64,000 nucleotides of DNA from Pectobacterium polonicum (GTDB lineage Bacteria > Pseudomonadota > Gammaproteobacteria > Enterobacterales > Enterobacteriaceae), in NCBI RefSeq assembly GCF_005497185.1, contig NZ_RJTN01000003.1:248001-312000 (forward strand), read 5' to 3'. Shown piece after piece: positions 28,215-39,010 of the stretch (position 1 is the stretch's first letter; each line of letters begins with the position of its first letter). A program made the position numbers and the translations under genes. The notes under the pieces are model-generated. The model was given only the letters and a program-made list of their open reading frames with translations. It was not told the DNA's origin and did not search any database.

Positions 28215-29075
28215 ATGCGCCAACACCCATTAGGTATTTATGAAAAAGCCCTGCCGAAACACCTGACCTGGCCAGAGCGTCTGGCGCTGGCAAAAGCCTG
28301 TGGTTTTGACTTTGTTGAAATGTCGGTAGACGAAAGCGATGAACGTCTGGCTCGCCTGCTGTGGAGTAAGGAGCAGCGGCTTTCGTTGGTCAACGCCATG
28401 CTAGAAACCGGCATTCGCATCCCTTCAATGTGCTTATCCGGGCATCGGCGTTTTCCGTTCGGTAGCCATGATGAGGCACTACGCCAGCGAGCCTTTACGA
28501 TCATGGAGCAGGCTATTCAACTGGCTAACGACGTGGGCATCCGCACGATTCAGTTAGCTGGATATGACGTCTATTACGAGCAGCAGGATGAAGGCACGCT
28601 CGCCCGCTTTACCGAAGGTATGCAATGGGCGGTTGAACGCGCCGCCGCCGCGCAGGTGATGCTGTCTGTGGAGATCATGGATACCGTCTTTATGAACTCG
28701 ATCAGTAAGTGGAAAGCCTGGGACACCTGCCTGGCTTCACCGTGGTTTACCGTCTACCCGGACGTCGGCAATCTCAGCGCCTGGGGCAACAATGTTACGC
28801 AAGAATTACAGCTGGGTATCGATCGCATTGCTGCTATCCATCTGAAAGACACCTTAGCCGTTACCGCAACCTCGCCTGGACAGTTCCGCGACGTGCCATT
28901 CGGCGAAGGCTGTGTGGATTTCGTTTCCGTTTTTAGCACGCTGAAAGCCCTCAATTATCGCGGTGCTTTCCTGATTGAAATGTGGACGGAAAAAGCTGAT
29001 GAGCCCGTCGCCGAGATCGTCCAGGCGCGCCGCTGGATCGAGCAGAAAATGCAACAAGGGGGAATGCCATGCTAA
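28215..29075 (+). CDS. yiaR: L-xylulose-5-phosphate 3-epimerase
   Basis: This 286-residue TIM-barrel enzyme is the YiaR/SgbU/UlaE type. It converts L-xylulose 5-phosphate to L-ribulose 5-phosphate. Metal-binding acids lie in [11 protein letters not shown] (Glu), [13 protein letters not shown] (Asp), AIHLKDT (His) and FLIEMWTEK (Glu). The start at 28215 is set by CTGGAGG and equals the E. coli length; an earlier frame start at 28191 lies inside yiaQ. The 3' end overlaps yiaS by seven bases. Confidence 0.95.
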   Translation: MRQHPLGIYEKALPKHLTWPERLALAKACGFDFVEMSVDESDERLARLLWSKEQRLSLVNAMLETGIRIPSMCLSGHRRFPFGSHDEALRQRAFTIMEQAIQLANDVGIRTIQLAGYDVYYEQQDEGTLARFTEGMQWAVERAAAAQVMLSVEIMDTVFMNSISKWKAWDTCLASPWFTVYPDVGNLSAWGNNVTQELQLGIDRIAAIHLKDTLAVTATSPGQFRDVPFGEGCVDFVSVFSTLKALNYRGAFLIEMWTEKADEPVAEIVQARRWIEQKMQQGGMPC

Positions 29076-29770
29076 CGTTACAACAGCTCAAACAACAGGT
29101 TCTGGAAGCGAATCTGGATTTACCACGTCACAATCTGGTGACTTTCACCTGGGGTAACGTCAGCGTCGTGGATCGCGACCGCGGTCTGGTGGTCATCAAA
29201 CCGTCAGGCGTGGAGTACGAACATATGGTCGTAGATGATATGGTCGTGGTCGATCTGGCCTCTGGGCAGACCCTCGAAGGTAACAAAAAGCCTTCCTCGG
29301 ATACGGCGACACATTTGGCGCTATACCGTGCTTTTACCGAGATCGGTGGTATCGTCCATACGCACTCGCGCCACGCCACCATCTGGGCACAGGCGGGGCT
29401 GGATCTGCCCGCCTGGGGCACCACGCATGCAGATTATTTCTACGGCACAATCCCCTGCACGCGATTGATGACACAGGACGAAATTGCACAACACTATGAG
29501 CAGGAAACGGGCAACGTCATTATAGAAACGTTCCGCCAGCGCGGTATCAGCCCGACAGACATTCCAGCCGTGTTGGTCAATGCCCACGGCCCATTCGCCT
29601 GGGGCAAAGACGCGCATAATGCGGTACATAATGCCGTGGTGCTAGAAGAGATAGCCTATATGGGGATTTTTTCACGCCAGTTGACGCCGGGTATTACCGC
29701 TATGCAGCAAGTTCTGCTAGATAAACACTACCTGCGTAAGCATGGGAAAGACGCCTATTACGGACAGTAG
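29069..29770 (+). CDS. yiaS: L-ribulose-5-phosphate 4-epimerase
   Basis: This 233-residue class II aldolase-family protein is the YiaS/SgbE/UlaF/AraD type. It converts L-ribulose 5-phosphate to D-xylulose 5-phosphate, which enters the pentose phosphate pathway. Zinc ligands are the histidines of [17 protein letters not shown] (about residues 92-108) and of [21 protein letters not shown] is also diagnostic. It is the last gene of the operon, followed by a strong hairpin, and is convergent with mscS. Confidence 0.96.
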   Translation: MLTLQQLKQQVLEANLDLPRHNLVTFTWGNVSVVDRDRGLVVIKPSGVEYEHMVVDDMVVVDLASGQTLEGNKKPSSDTATHLALYRAFTEIGGIVHTHSRHATIWAQAGLDLPAWGTTHADYFYGTIPCTRLMTQDEIAQHYEQETGNVIIETFRQRGISPTDIPAVLVNAHGPFAWGKDAHNAVHNAVVLEEIAYMGIFSRQLTPGITAMQQVLLDKHYLRKHGKDAYYGQ

Positions 29771-29784
29771 AAGCGGGGATCAAT

Positions 29785-29804
29785 CAGGGGCCATTCGGCC
29801 CCTG
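29785..29804. terminator. yiaS/mscS shared terminator
   Basis: A perfect 8-bp stem CAGGGGCC/GGCCCCTG with loop ATTC lies between the convergent genes. The T-run is weak in both directions, but stem strength and position support termination. Confidence 0.7.
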
Positions 29805-29816
29805 TGGTACAGCATA

Positions 29817-30668
29817 TTATTCAGCGCGTTCCTGAACCTTATGCAGGTGTACATCCATTTGCGGATAAGGAATGCCAATACGATGTTCGTCTAGTACGCG
29901 CTTAAAGCTTTCCAACAGATCCCAGTACACCGCCTGCGCATTGCCGTTGGTCGTCCATACCCACACCACAAAATTCAGCGACGATGCTGCCATTTCATTC
30001 AGGCGGATCGTGACGCCTTTGTCATGCTGAATACGATCGTCTGCGGCAACAATATCGCCCAATAGCTTTTTCACTACATCAATGTCAGCATCATAGGCCA
30101 CACCGACAATAATTTCGGTACGGCGATCGGGTTCACGTGAGCTGTTGATGATATTACCCGCAATGATCTTGCCATTCGGCACCACGATAATTTTACCGTC
30201 AGAGGTACGCAGCGTCGTCGAGAAGATCTGCACCTGCGTAACCGAGCCAGATACGCCGCCCAAATCGACCCATTCTCCGGTACGGAAAGGCCGGAAGATC
30301 ACTAACAACACACCCGCAGCAAAGTTGGCTAACGAGCCCTGTAATGCCAAACCGACAGCCAAGCCCGCCGCACCCAACACGGCAATCACCGATGCAGTCT
30401 GTACACCAACCCGGCTCAATACCGCAATCAGCGTAAACGCGATAATGCCATAGCGCACCAGCGCAGACAGGAAATCAGCCACGGTTGAATCGATAGAGCG
30501 GCTAATCATCAGTTTATTGAGGGTGCCGGAGACGATCCGCGCAATCACCAAACCAACAATAAGGATCACTAATGCGGCGACAATATTTACGGCATACTGC
30601 AAAAACAAGTTCTGATGTGCCACCAACCAGTTCCCTGCCTGATCCAATCCCGTATTAAGTTCTTCCAT
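29817..30668 (-). CDS. mscS: Small-conductance mechanosensitive channel MscS
   Basis: This 283-residue inner-membrane channel releases solutes on hypoosmotic shock. Three hydrophobic segments fill about residues 25-128, and the pore-lining TM3 has the Gly/Ala packing pattern [24 protein letters not shown]. The cytoplasmic vestibule beta domain follows ([31 protein letters not shown]). It lies downstream of fbaA on the same strand beyond a terminator. In E. coli it directly follows argO; here the island is inserted between them. Confidence 0.95.
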   Translation of the reverse strand: MEELNTGLDQAGNWLVAHQNLFLQYAVNIVAALVILIVGLVIARIVSGTLNKLMISRSIDSTVADFLSALVRYGIIAFTLIAVLSRVGVQTASVIAVLGAAGLAVGLALQGSLANFAAGVLLVIFRPFRTGEWVDLGGVSGSVTQVQIFSTTLRTSDGKIIVVPNGKIIAGNIINSSREPDRRTEIIVGVAYDADIDVVKKLLGDIVAADDRIQHDKGVTIRLNEMAASSLNFVVWVWTTNGNAQAVYWDLLESFKRVLDEHRIGIPYPQMDVHLHKVQERAE

Positions 30669-30734
30669 TTAAACGCTCCTGTTTTCTTAATCACCGGGAA
30701 AGCATAACGTTGATAGCAGAAACCGCAACATCGG

Positions 30735-30768
30735 CCCCAAAAATTAAGACTCCCTTAGGAGTCTTAAT
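30735..30768 (-). terminator. fbaA terminator
   Basis: A perfect 11-bp stem ATTAAGACTCC/GGAGTCTTAAT with a 4-base loop is followed on the minus strand by TTTTTGGGG. It lies 27 bases after the fbaA stop and before mscS. Confidence 0.88.
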
Positions 30769-30794
30769 ATCAAACCATACTTACATCGTCTTAC

Positions 30795-31871
30795 TTACAG
30801 CACATCAACAGCATTAAGCTCTTTGAAGGCCTGTTCCAGACGCGTAACCATGCTCGCCTGAGCGGAACGCAGCCACACACGTGGATCATAGTATTTCTTG
30901 TTTGGCTGATCGTCGCCTTTCGGGTTGCCCAATTGGCCTTGCAGGTAAGCTTCGTTTTCTTTGTAGTACTTCAGGATACCTTCCCACGTTGCCCACTGGG
31001 TGTCGGTATCGATGTTCATTTTCACTACGCCATAGCTAACGGAGTCTTTGATTTCCTGAGCGCTGGAACCAGAACCGCCGTGGAACACGAAGTCCAGGCT
31101 GTTGTGCGGCAGGTTATGTTTCTTGGAAACATATTCCTGAGAATCGCGCAGGATGGTCGGGGTCAACTTCACGTTACCCGGTTTGTATACGCCGTGCACG
31201 TTACCGAAAGAGGCAGCGATAGTGAAACGCGGGCTGATCGCGTTCAGTTTGGTGTACGCGTAATCAACATCTTCCGGCTGGGTGTACAGAGCAGAAGCGT
31301 CCATGTGGCTGTTATCCACACCATCTTCTTCACCACCGGTGCAACCCAGTTCGATTTCCAGAGTCATGTCGATTTTGGCCATACGCGCCAAATATTTAGA
31401 GCAGATTTCGATGTTCTCTTCCAGAGACTCTTCAGACAGGTCAATCATGTGAGAAGAGAACAGCGGTTTGCCGGTAGCAGCGAAGTGTTTTTCACCCGCA
31501 TCCAGCAGGCCATCGATCCATGGCAGCAGTTTTTTCGCACAGTGGTCAGTGTGCAGAATGACCGGAATACCATAATGTTCAGCCATTTGGTGCACATGAT
31601 GAGCGCCAGAGATCGCACCCAAAATCGCCGCCTTCTGACCTTCTGCTTTCAGGCCTTTACCCGCGGTGAACGCTGCACCGCCGTTAGAGAACTGAACGAT
31701 GACCGGCGCGCGCACTTTAGCTGCGGCTTCCAGCACAGCATTGATTGAGTCGGTACCGACACAGTTCACTGCTGGCAAAGCGAATTGGTTTTCTTTTGCT
31801 ACTGCAAAAACTTTCTGAACGTCATCACCTGTGATGACACCGGGTTTTACGAAATCAAAAATTTTAGACAT
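30795..31871 (-). CDS. fbaA: Fructose-bisphosphate aldolase class II
   Basis: This 358-residue enzyme cleaves fructose 1,6-bisphosphate to dihydroxyacetone phosphate and glyceraldehyde 3-phosphate in glycolysis. Zinc ligands are in VILHTDHCAKK (about residues 105-115), in the Glu-rich ELGCTGGEEDGVDNSHMD and in NVHGVYKPGNVKL; the glycine-rich phosphate loop is FVFHGGSGSS. It is the third gene of epd-pgk-fbaA on the minus strand, 137 bp after pgk, and may have its own promoter there. Confidence 0.97.
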   Translation of the reverse strand: MSKIFDFVKPGVITGDDVQKVFAVAKENQFALPAVNCVGTDSINAVLEAAAKVRAPVIVQFSNGGAAFTAGKGLKAEGQKAAILGAISGAHHVHQMAEHYGIPVILHTDHCAKKLLPWIDGLLDAGEKHFAATGKPLFSSHMIDLSEESLEENIEICSKYLARMAKIDMTLEIELGCTGGEEDGVDNSHMDASALYTQPEDVDYAYTKLNAISPRFTIAASFGNVHGVYKPGNVKLTPTILRDSQEYVSKKHNLPHNSLDFVFHGGSGSSAQEIKDSVSYGVVKMNIDTDTQWATWEGILKYYKENEAYLQGQLGNPKGDDQPNKKYYDPRVWLRSAQASMVTRLEQAFKELNAVDVL

Positions 31872-32008
31872 GTTACGTGTCCCGTTTCGTTGGCCGTGGA
31901 GGGGTTAGAGAAATCGATGTTCAATCGACAGGTCGCCCCGACATGCTGTTGCAATAACCCCATGTCGAGACAACCCTAGGAAAGGGAAAAAGCAGCCCTT
32001 ACCTTAAA

Positions 32009-33172
32009 TTACTGCTTAGCGCGTTCTTCCAGCATAACGACTGCTGGCAGTTTTTTCCCTTCAACGAACTCCAGGAATGCACCGCCACCGGTAGAAATGT
32101 AGGAGATTTTATCTGCAATACCAAACAGATCGATCGCAGCCAGCGTATCGCCGCCGCCTGCAATAGAGAACGCATCGCTCTCTGCGATAGCACGTGCGAT
32201 GGTCTCGGTTCCTTTACGGAAATTCGGGAATTCGAAGACGCCAACCGGGCCATTCCACAGGATGGTCTTGGCATTTTTCAGAATCTCAGCCAGACGCTCT
32301 GCGGAAACATCACCCAGATCCAGAATCTGTTCTTCGTCTTTGATTGCTGTAACAGACTTCAGCGTTGCCGTTGCCGTTTCAGAGAATTCTGATGCCACGC
32401 GCACATCGCTCGGTACAGGAATATCGCAGGTTTCCAGCAGTTTCTTCGCTTCAGAAATCAGATCGGCTTCATACAGGGATTTACCCACGTTGTGGCCTTG
32501 TGCGGCAACGAAGGTATTGGCGATACCACCACCGACGATCAGCTGATCGGCGATTTTAGACAGCGAATCCAGCACGGTCAGTTTGGTGGAAACTTTAGAG
32601 CCACCCACGATAGCGACCATCGGGCGTGCAGGTTCGCTCAGTGCTTTACCCAGCGCTTCCAGTTCACCAGACAGCAGCGGGCCTGCACAGGCGATAGACG
32701 CAAATTTACCCACGCCGTGGGTTGAAGCCTGCGCACGGTGTGCAGTACCGAAGGCGTCCATTACGAACACATCGCACAGCGCCGCGTATTTCTTGGACAG
32801 GACTTCGTCGTCTTTCTTCTCGCCTTTGTTAAAGCGGACGTTTTCCAGTACAACCAGCTCGCCTTCAGCAACATCAACACCATCAAGGTAGTCTTTCGCC
32901 AGACGTACAGGAGAAGACAGTTTCTCTTTCAGGTAGTCAACGACAGGCAGCAGAGAAAACTCTTCGTTGTACTCGCCTTCGGTCGGGCGTCCCAGGTGGG
33001 ACGTGACCATAACGCGAGCGCCTTGTTTCAGCGCGATTTCGATGGTCGGCAGAGAGGCACGGATGCGCGCATCAGACGTCACTTTCCCTTCTTTTACTGG
33101 TACGTTCAGATCCGCACGAATAAGAACACGTTTACCAGCCAGATCCAGATCGGTCATCTTAATTACAGACAT
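32009..33172 (-). CDS. pgk: Phosphoglycerate kinase
   Basis: This 387-residue glycolytic enzyme transfers a phosphate between 1,3-bisphosphoglycerate and ADP. The N-terminal substrate domain carries [20 protein letters not shown] and the basic patch around [13 protein letters not shown]; the C-terminal nucleotide domain carries [26 protein letters not shown] and [10 protein letters not shown]. Length equals that of E. coli. It lies 72 bp after epd and 137 bp before fbaA in the conserved operon. Confidence 0.97.
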   Translation of the reverse strand: MSVIKMTDLDLAGKRVLIRADLNVPVKEGKVTSDARIRASLPTIEIALKQGARVMVTSHLGRPTEGEYNEEFSLLPVVDYLKEKLSSPVRLAKDYLDGVDVAEGELVVLENVRFNKGEKKDDEVLSKKYAALCDVFVMDAFGTAHRAQASTHGVGKFASIACAGPLLSGELEALGKALSEPARPMVAIVGGSKVSTKLTVLDSLSKIADQLIVGGGIANTFVAAQGHNVGKSLYEADLISEAKKLLETCDIPVPSDVRVASEFSETATATLKSVTAIKDEEQILDLGDVSAERLAEILKNAKTILWNGPVGVFEFPNFRKGTETIARAIAESDAFSIAGGGDTLAAIDLFGIADKISYISTGGGAFLEFVEGKKLPAVVMLEERAKQ

Positions 33173-33244
33173 GGTGAATCCTCTTGTTGATTCTCTTTTA
33201 AAGTTGCTTGAGCGAGATAGCGACCCCTGATCGCCATCGTCGTA

Positions 33245-34261
33245 CTAGAAACCGCAGGCTGCCATCGCCCGTGTTGTATCCAACATCCGGTTGGCAAAGC
33301 CCCATTCGTTATCGCACCAGACTAATGTTTTAATCAGGTGCTGACCACTGACCCGTGTCTGCGTGCCATCGACAATGGCACTGTGCGGATCGTGGTTAAA
33401 ATCAGCCGACACCAGCGGCAATTCAGTATAATCAACTATACCACGAAACGACTCATGCGCTGATTTTTGCAATAGTGCATTAATTTCATTCACGTTTACG
33501 GCTTTCCTGACGCTAACGCTCAGGTCAATTGCCGTAACGTTAATCGTCGGCACTCGCACCGAGATCGCTTCAAAGCGATCGACAAACTGCGGAAAAATAC
33601 GGGTGATCCCCGCCGACAGTTTGGTATCTACCGGAATGATCGACTGGCTGGCAGCGCGCGTACGCCGCAGATCGTGATGATAAGCATCGATCACCGGTTG
33701 ATCGTTCATCGATGAATGAATCGTCGTCACCGTACCATTCTCGATGCCGAAGGCATCATCTAACAGCTTGATCACCGGAATAATGCAGTTGGTCGTGCAG
33801 GACGCATTCGAAACAATGCGATGCCCGCTTTCCAACTGATGGTGATTGACGCCGAACACCACCGTGGCATCCAAATCCGTCGTTCCCGGGTGAGAAAACA
33901 GCACTTTCTTTGCGCCCGCCGCCAGATGAGCTTCCCCATCTTCCCGGCTACCGTAGACACCGCTGCAATCCAGTACGATATCTACACCAAGTTCTCGCCA
34001 GGGCAATGGCTGAATCTTTGCCTGATGCAACAGACGAATACAATCATCACCGACATAAAGCTGGTCGCATTCCTGACGAACATCCCATGAAAAACGGCCG
34101 TGACTGGAGTCGTACTTGAGCAAATGCGCCATGCCTTCCGCGCTCGCCAACTCGTTAATCGCCACCACGGTAATCTCGGCTCGGCGGCCCGATTCATACA
34201 ACGCACGTAAAACACTGCGGCCGATGCGGCCAAAACCGTTTATCGCAATACGGATCGTCAT
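33245..34261 (-). CDS. epd: D-erythrose-4-phosphate dehydrogenase
   Basis: This 338-residue GAPDH-like enzyme oxidises erythrose 4-phosphate to 4-phosphoerythronate for pyridoxal phosphate synthesis. The NAD-binding start is [20 protein letters not shown], the catalytic cysteine is in [10 protein letters not shown] (about residue 155) and the C-terminal segment is [13 protein letters not shown]. The ATG at 34261 gives the family N-terminus; a frame from 34330 adds 23 unrelated residues. It starts the epd-pgk-fbaA operon, downstream of tktA on the same strand with a terminator between. Confidence 0.95.
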   Translation of the reverse strand: MTIRIAINGFGRIGRSVLRALYESGRRAEITVVAINELASAEGMAHLLKYDSSHGRFSWDVRQECDQLYVGDDCIRLLHQAKIQPLPWRELGVDIVLDCSGVYGSREDGEAHLAAGAKKVLFSHPGTTDLDATVVFGVNHHQLESGHRIVSNASCTTNCIIPVIKLLDDAFGIENGTVTTIHSSMNDQPVIDAYHHDLRRTRAASQSIIPVDTKLSAGITRIFPQFVDRFEAISVRVPTINVTAIDLSVSVRKAVNVNEINALLQKSAHESFRGIVDYTELPLVSADFNHDPHSAIVDGTQTRVSGQHLIKTLVWCDNEWGFANRMLDTTRAMAACGF

Positions 34262-34520
34262 GGCGTTCTTTGTGGTTCCTTGTGTCATTGCAGGTATGCC
34301 CAGCGCATAGAATATACCCTTCTTAGACACCAGAGAACCCCTAGCGGAACGCCGTCAGCACAACAACTGAAACGCTTCAGCTAGCATAAACGAATTAATG
34401 CATAAAAGAAATATTCTCGTTTGGCACACACCAGAAGAGTGACCTACGTCATAAAACTAAAAAAACGGGAGTTGGGGAGATGGCAAAATATGCGGAGCGA
34501 TGGAGCAAATTAAAGACGAA

Positions 34521-34550
34521 AAAAAGCCGCCAGCGTTAGCTGACGGCTTC
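34521..34550 (-). terminator. tktA terminator
   Basis: On the minus strand AGCCGTCAGC pairs with GCTGGCGGCT across a TAAC loop (one mismatch) and is followed by TTTTTTTCG. It is 25 bases after the tktA stop. Confidence 0.88.
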
Positions 34551-34575
34551 TTATATCAGGATTAACGTAGTGTGA

Positions 34576-36570
34576 TTACTTCAGCAGCGCCTGCGCTTTT
34601 TCGACCACGTTATCAACGGTAAAGCCGAATTCTTCGAACAGCAATTCAGCCGGCGCTGATTCGCCGAAGCTCGTCATACCAACAATCGCACCGTTCAGGC
34701 CGACGTACTTGAACCAGTAGTCCGCAATACCGGCTTCAATCGCCACGCGCGCCGCTACCGCTTTCGGCAGCACCGCTTCACGGTAGGCGGCATCCTGCTT
34801 ATCGAACGCATCCGTTGACGGCATCGACACTACGCGCACCTTGCGGCCTGCGGCAGTCAGTTTGTCATACGCCCCCACGGCCAGCTCCACTTCAGAGCCG
34901 GTGGCAATCAGGATCAGCTCCGGCTGCCCGTCGCTGTCTTTCAGCACGTAACCGCCTTTCGCTACGTTCGCCAGTTGCTCAGCGGTACGGGGTTGCTGCG
35001 TCAGGTTCTGACGTGACAGGATCAGCGACGTCGGGCCGTCCTGACGCTCGATGGCGTATTTCCACGCTACCGCCGTTTCCACCTGATCCGCCGGACGCCA
35101 GTTGCTCATGTTTGGCGTTACGCGCAGGCTCGCCAGCTGTTCAACCGGCTGGTGCGTCGGGCCGTCTTCGCCCAGACCGATAGAGTCGTGGGTGTAGACG
35201 TAGATGCTGCGGATTTTCATCAGTGCAGCCATACGCACCGCATTACGGGCGTATTCCACAAACATCAGGAAGGTCGCGGTGTACGGCACAAAGCCACCGT
35301 GCAGCGCAATCCCGTTGGCTATCGCCGTCATACCGAATTCGCGCACGCCGTAGTGGATATAGTTGCCTGCGTGGTCTTTATCCAGCGACACCGAACCAGA
35401 CCAGATGGTCAGGTTGCTCGGTGCCAGGTCGGCAGAGCCGCCCAGGAATTCCGGCAGCAGTTTGCCGTAGGCTTCCAGCGCGTTCTGTGAGGCTTTGCGG
35501 CTGGCAATTTTCGCCGGATTCGCTTGCAGGTCTTCGATAAATTTCTGTGCCTCTGCCTGCCAGTTGGCGGGCAGTTCACCGCCAGTGCGGCGTTTGAATT
35601 CGGCAGCCAGTTCCGGGTACGCGCTGGCATAGGCAGCAAATGCCTCGTCCCAGGCCGCTTCCTTACGCTGACCAGCCAGTTTGGCATCCCAGGCGGCATA
35701 AATGTCAGCCGGGATATCAAACGGCGCGTGCGCCCAGCCCAGCTGTTCGCGGGAAGCCGCAACTTCTGCCTCGCCCAATGGCGCACCGTGCGAGTCGTGC
35801 GTACCCGCCTTGTTCGGAGAACCAAAACCAATCACGGTTTTGCACATCAGCAGTGACGGTTTATCAGTGACAAGCTGGGCTTCGCCGATGGCGCGTTTGA
35901 TAGCGTCCGCATCGTGACCGTCCACGCCGCGCACCACATGCCAGCCGTAGGCTTCAAAGCGGGCGGCGGTATCGTCGGTAAACCAGCCTTCAACATGGCC
36001 GTCAATGGAAATGCCGTTGTCATCATAAAACGCAGTCAGTTTGCCGAGCTTCATGGTGCCTGCCAGCGAACAGACTTCGTGGGAAATCCCTTCCATCATG
36101 CAGCCGTCACCGAGGAAGGTGTAGGTGTGGTGGTTAACAATCTCGTGGCCCGGACGGTTGAACTGCGCCGCCAGCGTGCGCTCGGCAATCGCCATGCCCA
36201 CTGCATTGGCGATACCCTGCCCCAGCGGGCCGGTGGTAGTTTCAACGCCGGCGGTGTAGCCGTATTCAGGGTGACCCGGCGTTTTGGAATGCAGCTGGCG
36301 GAAGTTTTTCAGTTCTTCAATCGGCAGGTCGTAGCCGGAGAGGTGCAGCAGGCTGTAAATCAGCATGGACGCGTGACCGTTAGACAGTACGAAGCGGTCA
36401 CGGTTGGCCCAGTTAGGGTTAGCCGGATTATGGTTAAGATAGTCGCGCCACAGCACTTCGGCGATATCGGCCATGCCCATCGGTGCACCCGGGTGACCGG
36501 ATTTGGCTTTCTGCACCCCATCCATGCTCAGCGCACGGATAGCATTGGCAAGTTCTTTACGAGAGGACAT
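34576..36570 (-). CDS. tktA: Transketolase A
   Basis: This 664-residue thiamine-diphosphate enzyme moves two-carbon units between sugar phosphates in the pentose phosphate pathway and would use the D-xylulose 5-phosphate made by the island. The thiamine diphosphate motif is [13 protein letters not shown] (about 155), with catalytic histidines in [10 protein letters not shown] and [19 protein letters not shown]. Three domains (PP, Pyr, C-terminal) have normal lengths. It is divergent from loiP across a 410-bp gap and precedes epd on the same strand. Confidence 0.97.
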   Translation of the reverse strand: MSSRKELANAIRALSMDGVQKAKSGHPGAPMGMADIAEVLWRDYLNHNPANPNWANRDRFVLSNGHASMLIYSLLHLSGYDLPIEELKNFRQLHSKTPGHPEYGYTAGVETTTGPLGQGIANAVGMAIAERTLAAQFNRPGHEIVNHHTYTFLGDGCMMEGISHEVCSLAGTMKLGKLTAFYDDNGISIDGHVEGWFTDDTAARFEAYGWHVVRGVDGHDADAIKRAIGEAQLVTDKPSLLMCKTVIGFGSPNKAGTHDSHGAPLGEAEVAASREQLGWAHAPFDIPADIYAAWDAKLAGQRKEAAWDEAFAAYASAYPELAAEFKRRTGGELPANWQAEAQKFIEDLQANPAKIASRKASQNALEAYGKLLPEFLGGSADLAPSNLTIWSGSVSLDKDHAGNYIHYGVREFGMTAIANGIALHGGFVPYTATFLMFVEYARNAVRMAALMKIRSIYVYTHDSIGLGEDGPTHQPVEQLASLRVTPNMSNWRPADQVETAVAWKYAIERQDGPTSLILSRQNLTQQPRTAEQLANVAKGGYVLKDSDGQPELILIATGSEVELAVGAYDKLTAAGRKVRVVSMPSTDAFDKQDAAYREAVLPKAVAARVAIEAGIADYWFKYVGLNGAIVGMTSFGESAPAELLFEEFGFTVDNVVEKAQALLK

Positions 36571-36980
36571 GCTTGACTCCAGATCGGATTGAACGAATAC
36601 CTTCCTGAATAACTCATATTAATCAATGTGTTAAACAGAAATGACAAAATAAATATGATTACAAATGTACATGAAAAATGCAGCGAATGCACATGGAACC
36701 GTGAGTAAAAAACAGGGATTTATCAGCTAACGAATCAATCGCGGTTCTTTTGCCAATTGTGCAGTTGATTACAGCACCATACGCCCTGTTTTCCAGTGGC
36801 TTCACCTTTATCTATCGTGTCTTTTTGGCACACGCTGGAAACGAAATTCATCGTCGATGAGATATCGGAAAGCAGACAAATCAGATTTTCCGATCTATTT
36901 ATCAATGTCATTTTCGGGTAACTTATAGCCGCTTTTTTGGGTATTAAAAAATAAACATTAATCGTATGGAGATGATTTTT
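36571..36980. other. tktA-loiP divergent intergenic region
   Basis: These 410 bases carry the two promoters and no gene I can support. The region is AT-rich near tktA (36600-36680). No clear repeat or regulator box was found. Confidence 0.4.
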
Positions 36981-37733
36981 ATGGCTATTCGTTCTTCTGT
37001 ACTGGCGCTGTGTGTCGCAACCTTGCTGACCGGCTGCCAGAACTTAAACACCAGTACCTTAATGCAGTCCGGCGCACAGGCTTTCCAGGCGGCAACGCTC
37101 AGTGATGCTGATGTTAAATCACTCAGCAATCAGTCCTGTGAGCAAATGGATAAAGAAGCAAAAATTGCCCCTGCCGACAGCAAATACACACAGCGCCTGA
37201 ATAAAATTGCAGATGCACTGGGTCATGACATCAACGGTACACCAGCCAACTATAAGGTTTATCTGACAAAAGACGTTAACGCCTGGGCAATGGCTAACGG
37301 TTGCATCCGCGTATACAGCGGCTTGATGGACATGATGAATGACAACGAAGTGGAAGGCGTTCTCGGCCACGAAATGGGTCACGTCGCGCTGGGTCACTCT
37401 CGTAAAGCGATGCAGGTTGCCTACGCAACGACTGCCGCACGTACTGCGGTTGCCTCTGCTGGCGGCGTAGCGGCATCATTGTCACAATCCCAACTCGCCG
37501 ATCTGGGAGAAGAACTGGTTAATTCCCAATTCTCTCAAGCTCAGGAAAGCCAGGCTGATGACTATTCCTTTGATTTACTGAAGAAACGCGGCATCAAACG
37601 AGAAGGTCTGGCAACCAGCTTTGAGAAACTCGCTAAACTGGATGCCGGTCGTGAGAGCAGCATGTTTGATTCCCATCCTTCTTCTGAAGGACGCGCCAAA
37701 CACATTCGTGAGCGTATCGCTACCGAGAAGTAA
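36981..37733 (+). CDS. loiP: Outer-membrane lipoprotein metalloprotease LoiP (YggG)
   Basis: This 250-residue M48-family protease has a lipoprotein signal ending in the lipobox LLTGC (lipidated Cys19). The zinc motif HEMGH lies at residues 130-134 with a further conserved GH three residues later, and the third ligand is probably in the ESQADDYSFDLL segment. E. coli LoiP is an outer-membrane protease induced by low osmolarity. ATG 36981 is preferred to 36966 because TGGAGAT lies eight bases before it. In E. coli speB and speA follow; here a 602-bp gap and a regulator come next. Confidence 0.93.
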   Translation: MAIRSSVLALCVATLLTGCQNLNTSTLMQSGAQAFQAATLSDADVKSLSNQSCEQMDKEAKIAPADSKYTQRLNKIADALGHDINGTPANYKVYLTKDVNAWAMANGCIRVYSGLMDMMNDNEVEGVLGHEMGHVALGHSRKAMQVAYATTAARTAVASAGGVAASLSQSQLADLGEELVNSQFSQAQESQADDYSFDLLKKRGIKREGLATSFEKLAKLDAGRESSMFDSHPSSEGRAKHIRERIATEK

Positions 37734-38335
37734 TCACACACGCTGATTACCCGCAAAAAATATGCACCCGGGCAATTGAAAAAATCTCAATTGCCCGTTA
37801 GTCATCCGACCACTATCATCCCCGCCGTATTACCTGTAAGCTGTTGGATAACAGCAACCTCTAATTGTTTCGATCCTCATTATGATAGGATTTAAGAATT
37901 AATAAATATAAATAGATAGCTATTTACAATCATATTACTGTTCCGTTCTCTTTTTAAGAAACGATGCTCGACAGATTTCCAGATGCTGGAAAGCAAAAGA
38001 AAGCGAGTGAAGCAACATACGGATAAGCAGTCGCCACGATTAACGCAGAGACTCGCGTCGCAATAGCAGGAGGGATGGGATAACCCTATGTATTTAAAGA
38101 TAGAAATAAACCAGTAAATCAAGCATACTATGTTACACCGATAAGAATTTTTCCAGTTTGATCATAGAGATAGATGATAAAATCAGTTGTTGCTTCCACT
38201 GATTTATCTAGAGGCTCTACCTTTTAGCGATGCAAGACACTTCAGGCTCGCGATTTCTTAATAACTGGATAACGTCAGCAACGATTATTGGTTTGTGGCC
38301 ACTTTCAGACAATAAACTCATATGTGTTAAAAATC
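37734..38335. other. AT-rich intergenic region between loiP and the LuxR-type gene
   Basis: These 602 bases contain an 11-bp hairpin near loiP and otherwise no supported gene. E. coli has speB in the corresponding position. A 76-codon frame on the minus strand (37892-38122) is cysteine-rich but has no ribosome binding site or recognisable domain, and I do not accept it. The high AT content, shared with the following gene, suggests replaced or acquired DNA. Confidence 0.45.
37769..37797 (+). terminator. loiP terminator-like hairpin
   Basis: A perfect 11-bp stem CGGGCAATTGA/TCAATTGCCCG lies 36 bases after the loiP stop. Only TTAGT follows, so it may be a weak terminator or an mRNA 3' end. Confidence 0.6.
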
Positions 38336-38953
38336 ATGGATGTGAGAATTTTCAGTAAATGCAATTTTACCACGGTAGGATTACGGGAAATCCTATCGAG
38401 TATTCCTATGCTCTCGATAAAACCTGTCAACAGGTTTACGCTACAACAAGGAAAGAAAAAGTGTATTTTCATCATTGATGGTAGCAGCGAAGGCTTTGAA
38501 GAATACTATGAGTCGATAAGAACCCACTTTTATAATATGGCGTCATCGTTCATTATCATCAATAATTCCCCCAATCACCCCCCCGTGTGTATTGACGAAA
38601 AAACGATTCTTATTTCCAAGTCGGCACACATCAATTCTTTTTATAAATTGCTCGACTTCGTTCACCATCACGATCGCCGTCTATTCAGCCCCGTCAGGCT
38701 ATCGAAATCTGAATATGCTGTGTTTCAGTATTGGAGTGCGGGTTACTCAGCAGAAACGATTGCCGATCTTATCGGGTTAAATAAAAAATCAGTACTGAAC
38801 AGCAAATCAAGATTACTGAATAAATATGGCGTTCAGGATAAAAACTCTCTATTGCTTATTGCTAAAATTATCTTCAAAGACAGTGTCATTGAAGAATTTG
38901 ATTCCCTTCCCAAACCAGCAACCGATATCAATATGGGTCATTCGCTTATCTGA
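38336..38953 (+). CDS. Orphan LuxR-type (RcsB/BglJ-like) transcriptional regulator
   Basis: This 205-residue protein has a C-terminal LuxR helix-turn-helix at about residues 133-190 (LSKSEYAVFQYWSAGYSAETIADLIGLN with recognition helix KKSVLNSKSRLLNKYGV). The N-terminal 120 residues resemble a degenerate receiver: IFIIDGSS could hold the aspartate, but the acidic pair of true receivers is missing. It is not an acyl-homoserine-lactone binder by appearance. The ATG at 38336 gives a compact start; a TTG 48 bases upstream is unlikely. Base composition is AT-rich against its neighbours. Targets are unknown. Confidence 0.82.
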   Translation: MDVRIFSKCNFTTVGLREILSSIPMLSIKPVNRFTLQQGKKKCIFIIDGSSEGFEEYYESIRTHFYNMASSFIIINNSPNHPPVCIDEKTILISKSAHINSFYKLLDFVHHHDRRLFSPVRLSKSEYAVFQYWSAGYSAETIADLIGLNKKSVLNSKSRLLNKYGVQDKNSLLLIAKIIFKDSVIEEFDSLPKPATDINMGHSLI

Positions 38954-38962
38954 TCGCAGGCG

Positions 38963-38993
38963 AAAAAAAGGGATGCTCACTCGCATCCCTTTT
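38963..38993. terminator. Bidirectional terminator between the LuxR-type gene and speA
   Basis: AAAGGGATGC pairs with GCATCCCTTT across a 6-base loop, with A-run on one side and TTT on the other, so it serves both convergent genes. Confidence 0.85.
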
Positions 38994-39010
38994 CACTCAA
39001 TCCATCACAC

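Noticed and set aside
37892-38122. 76-codon minus-strand Cys-rich frame
   Set aside because: AT-rich DNA gives hydrophobic frames by chance; no ribosome binding site or family match.
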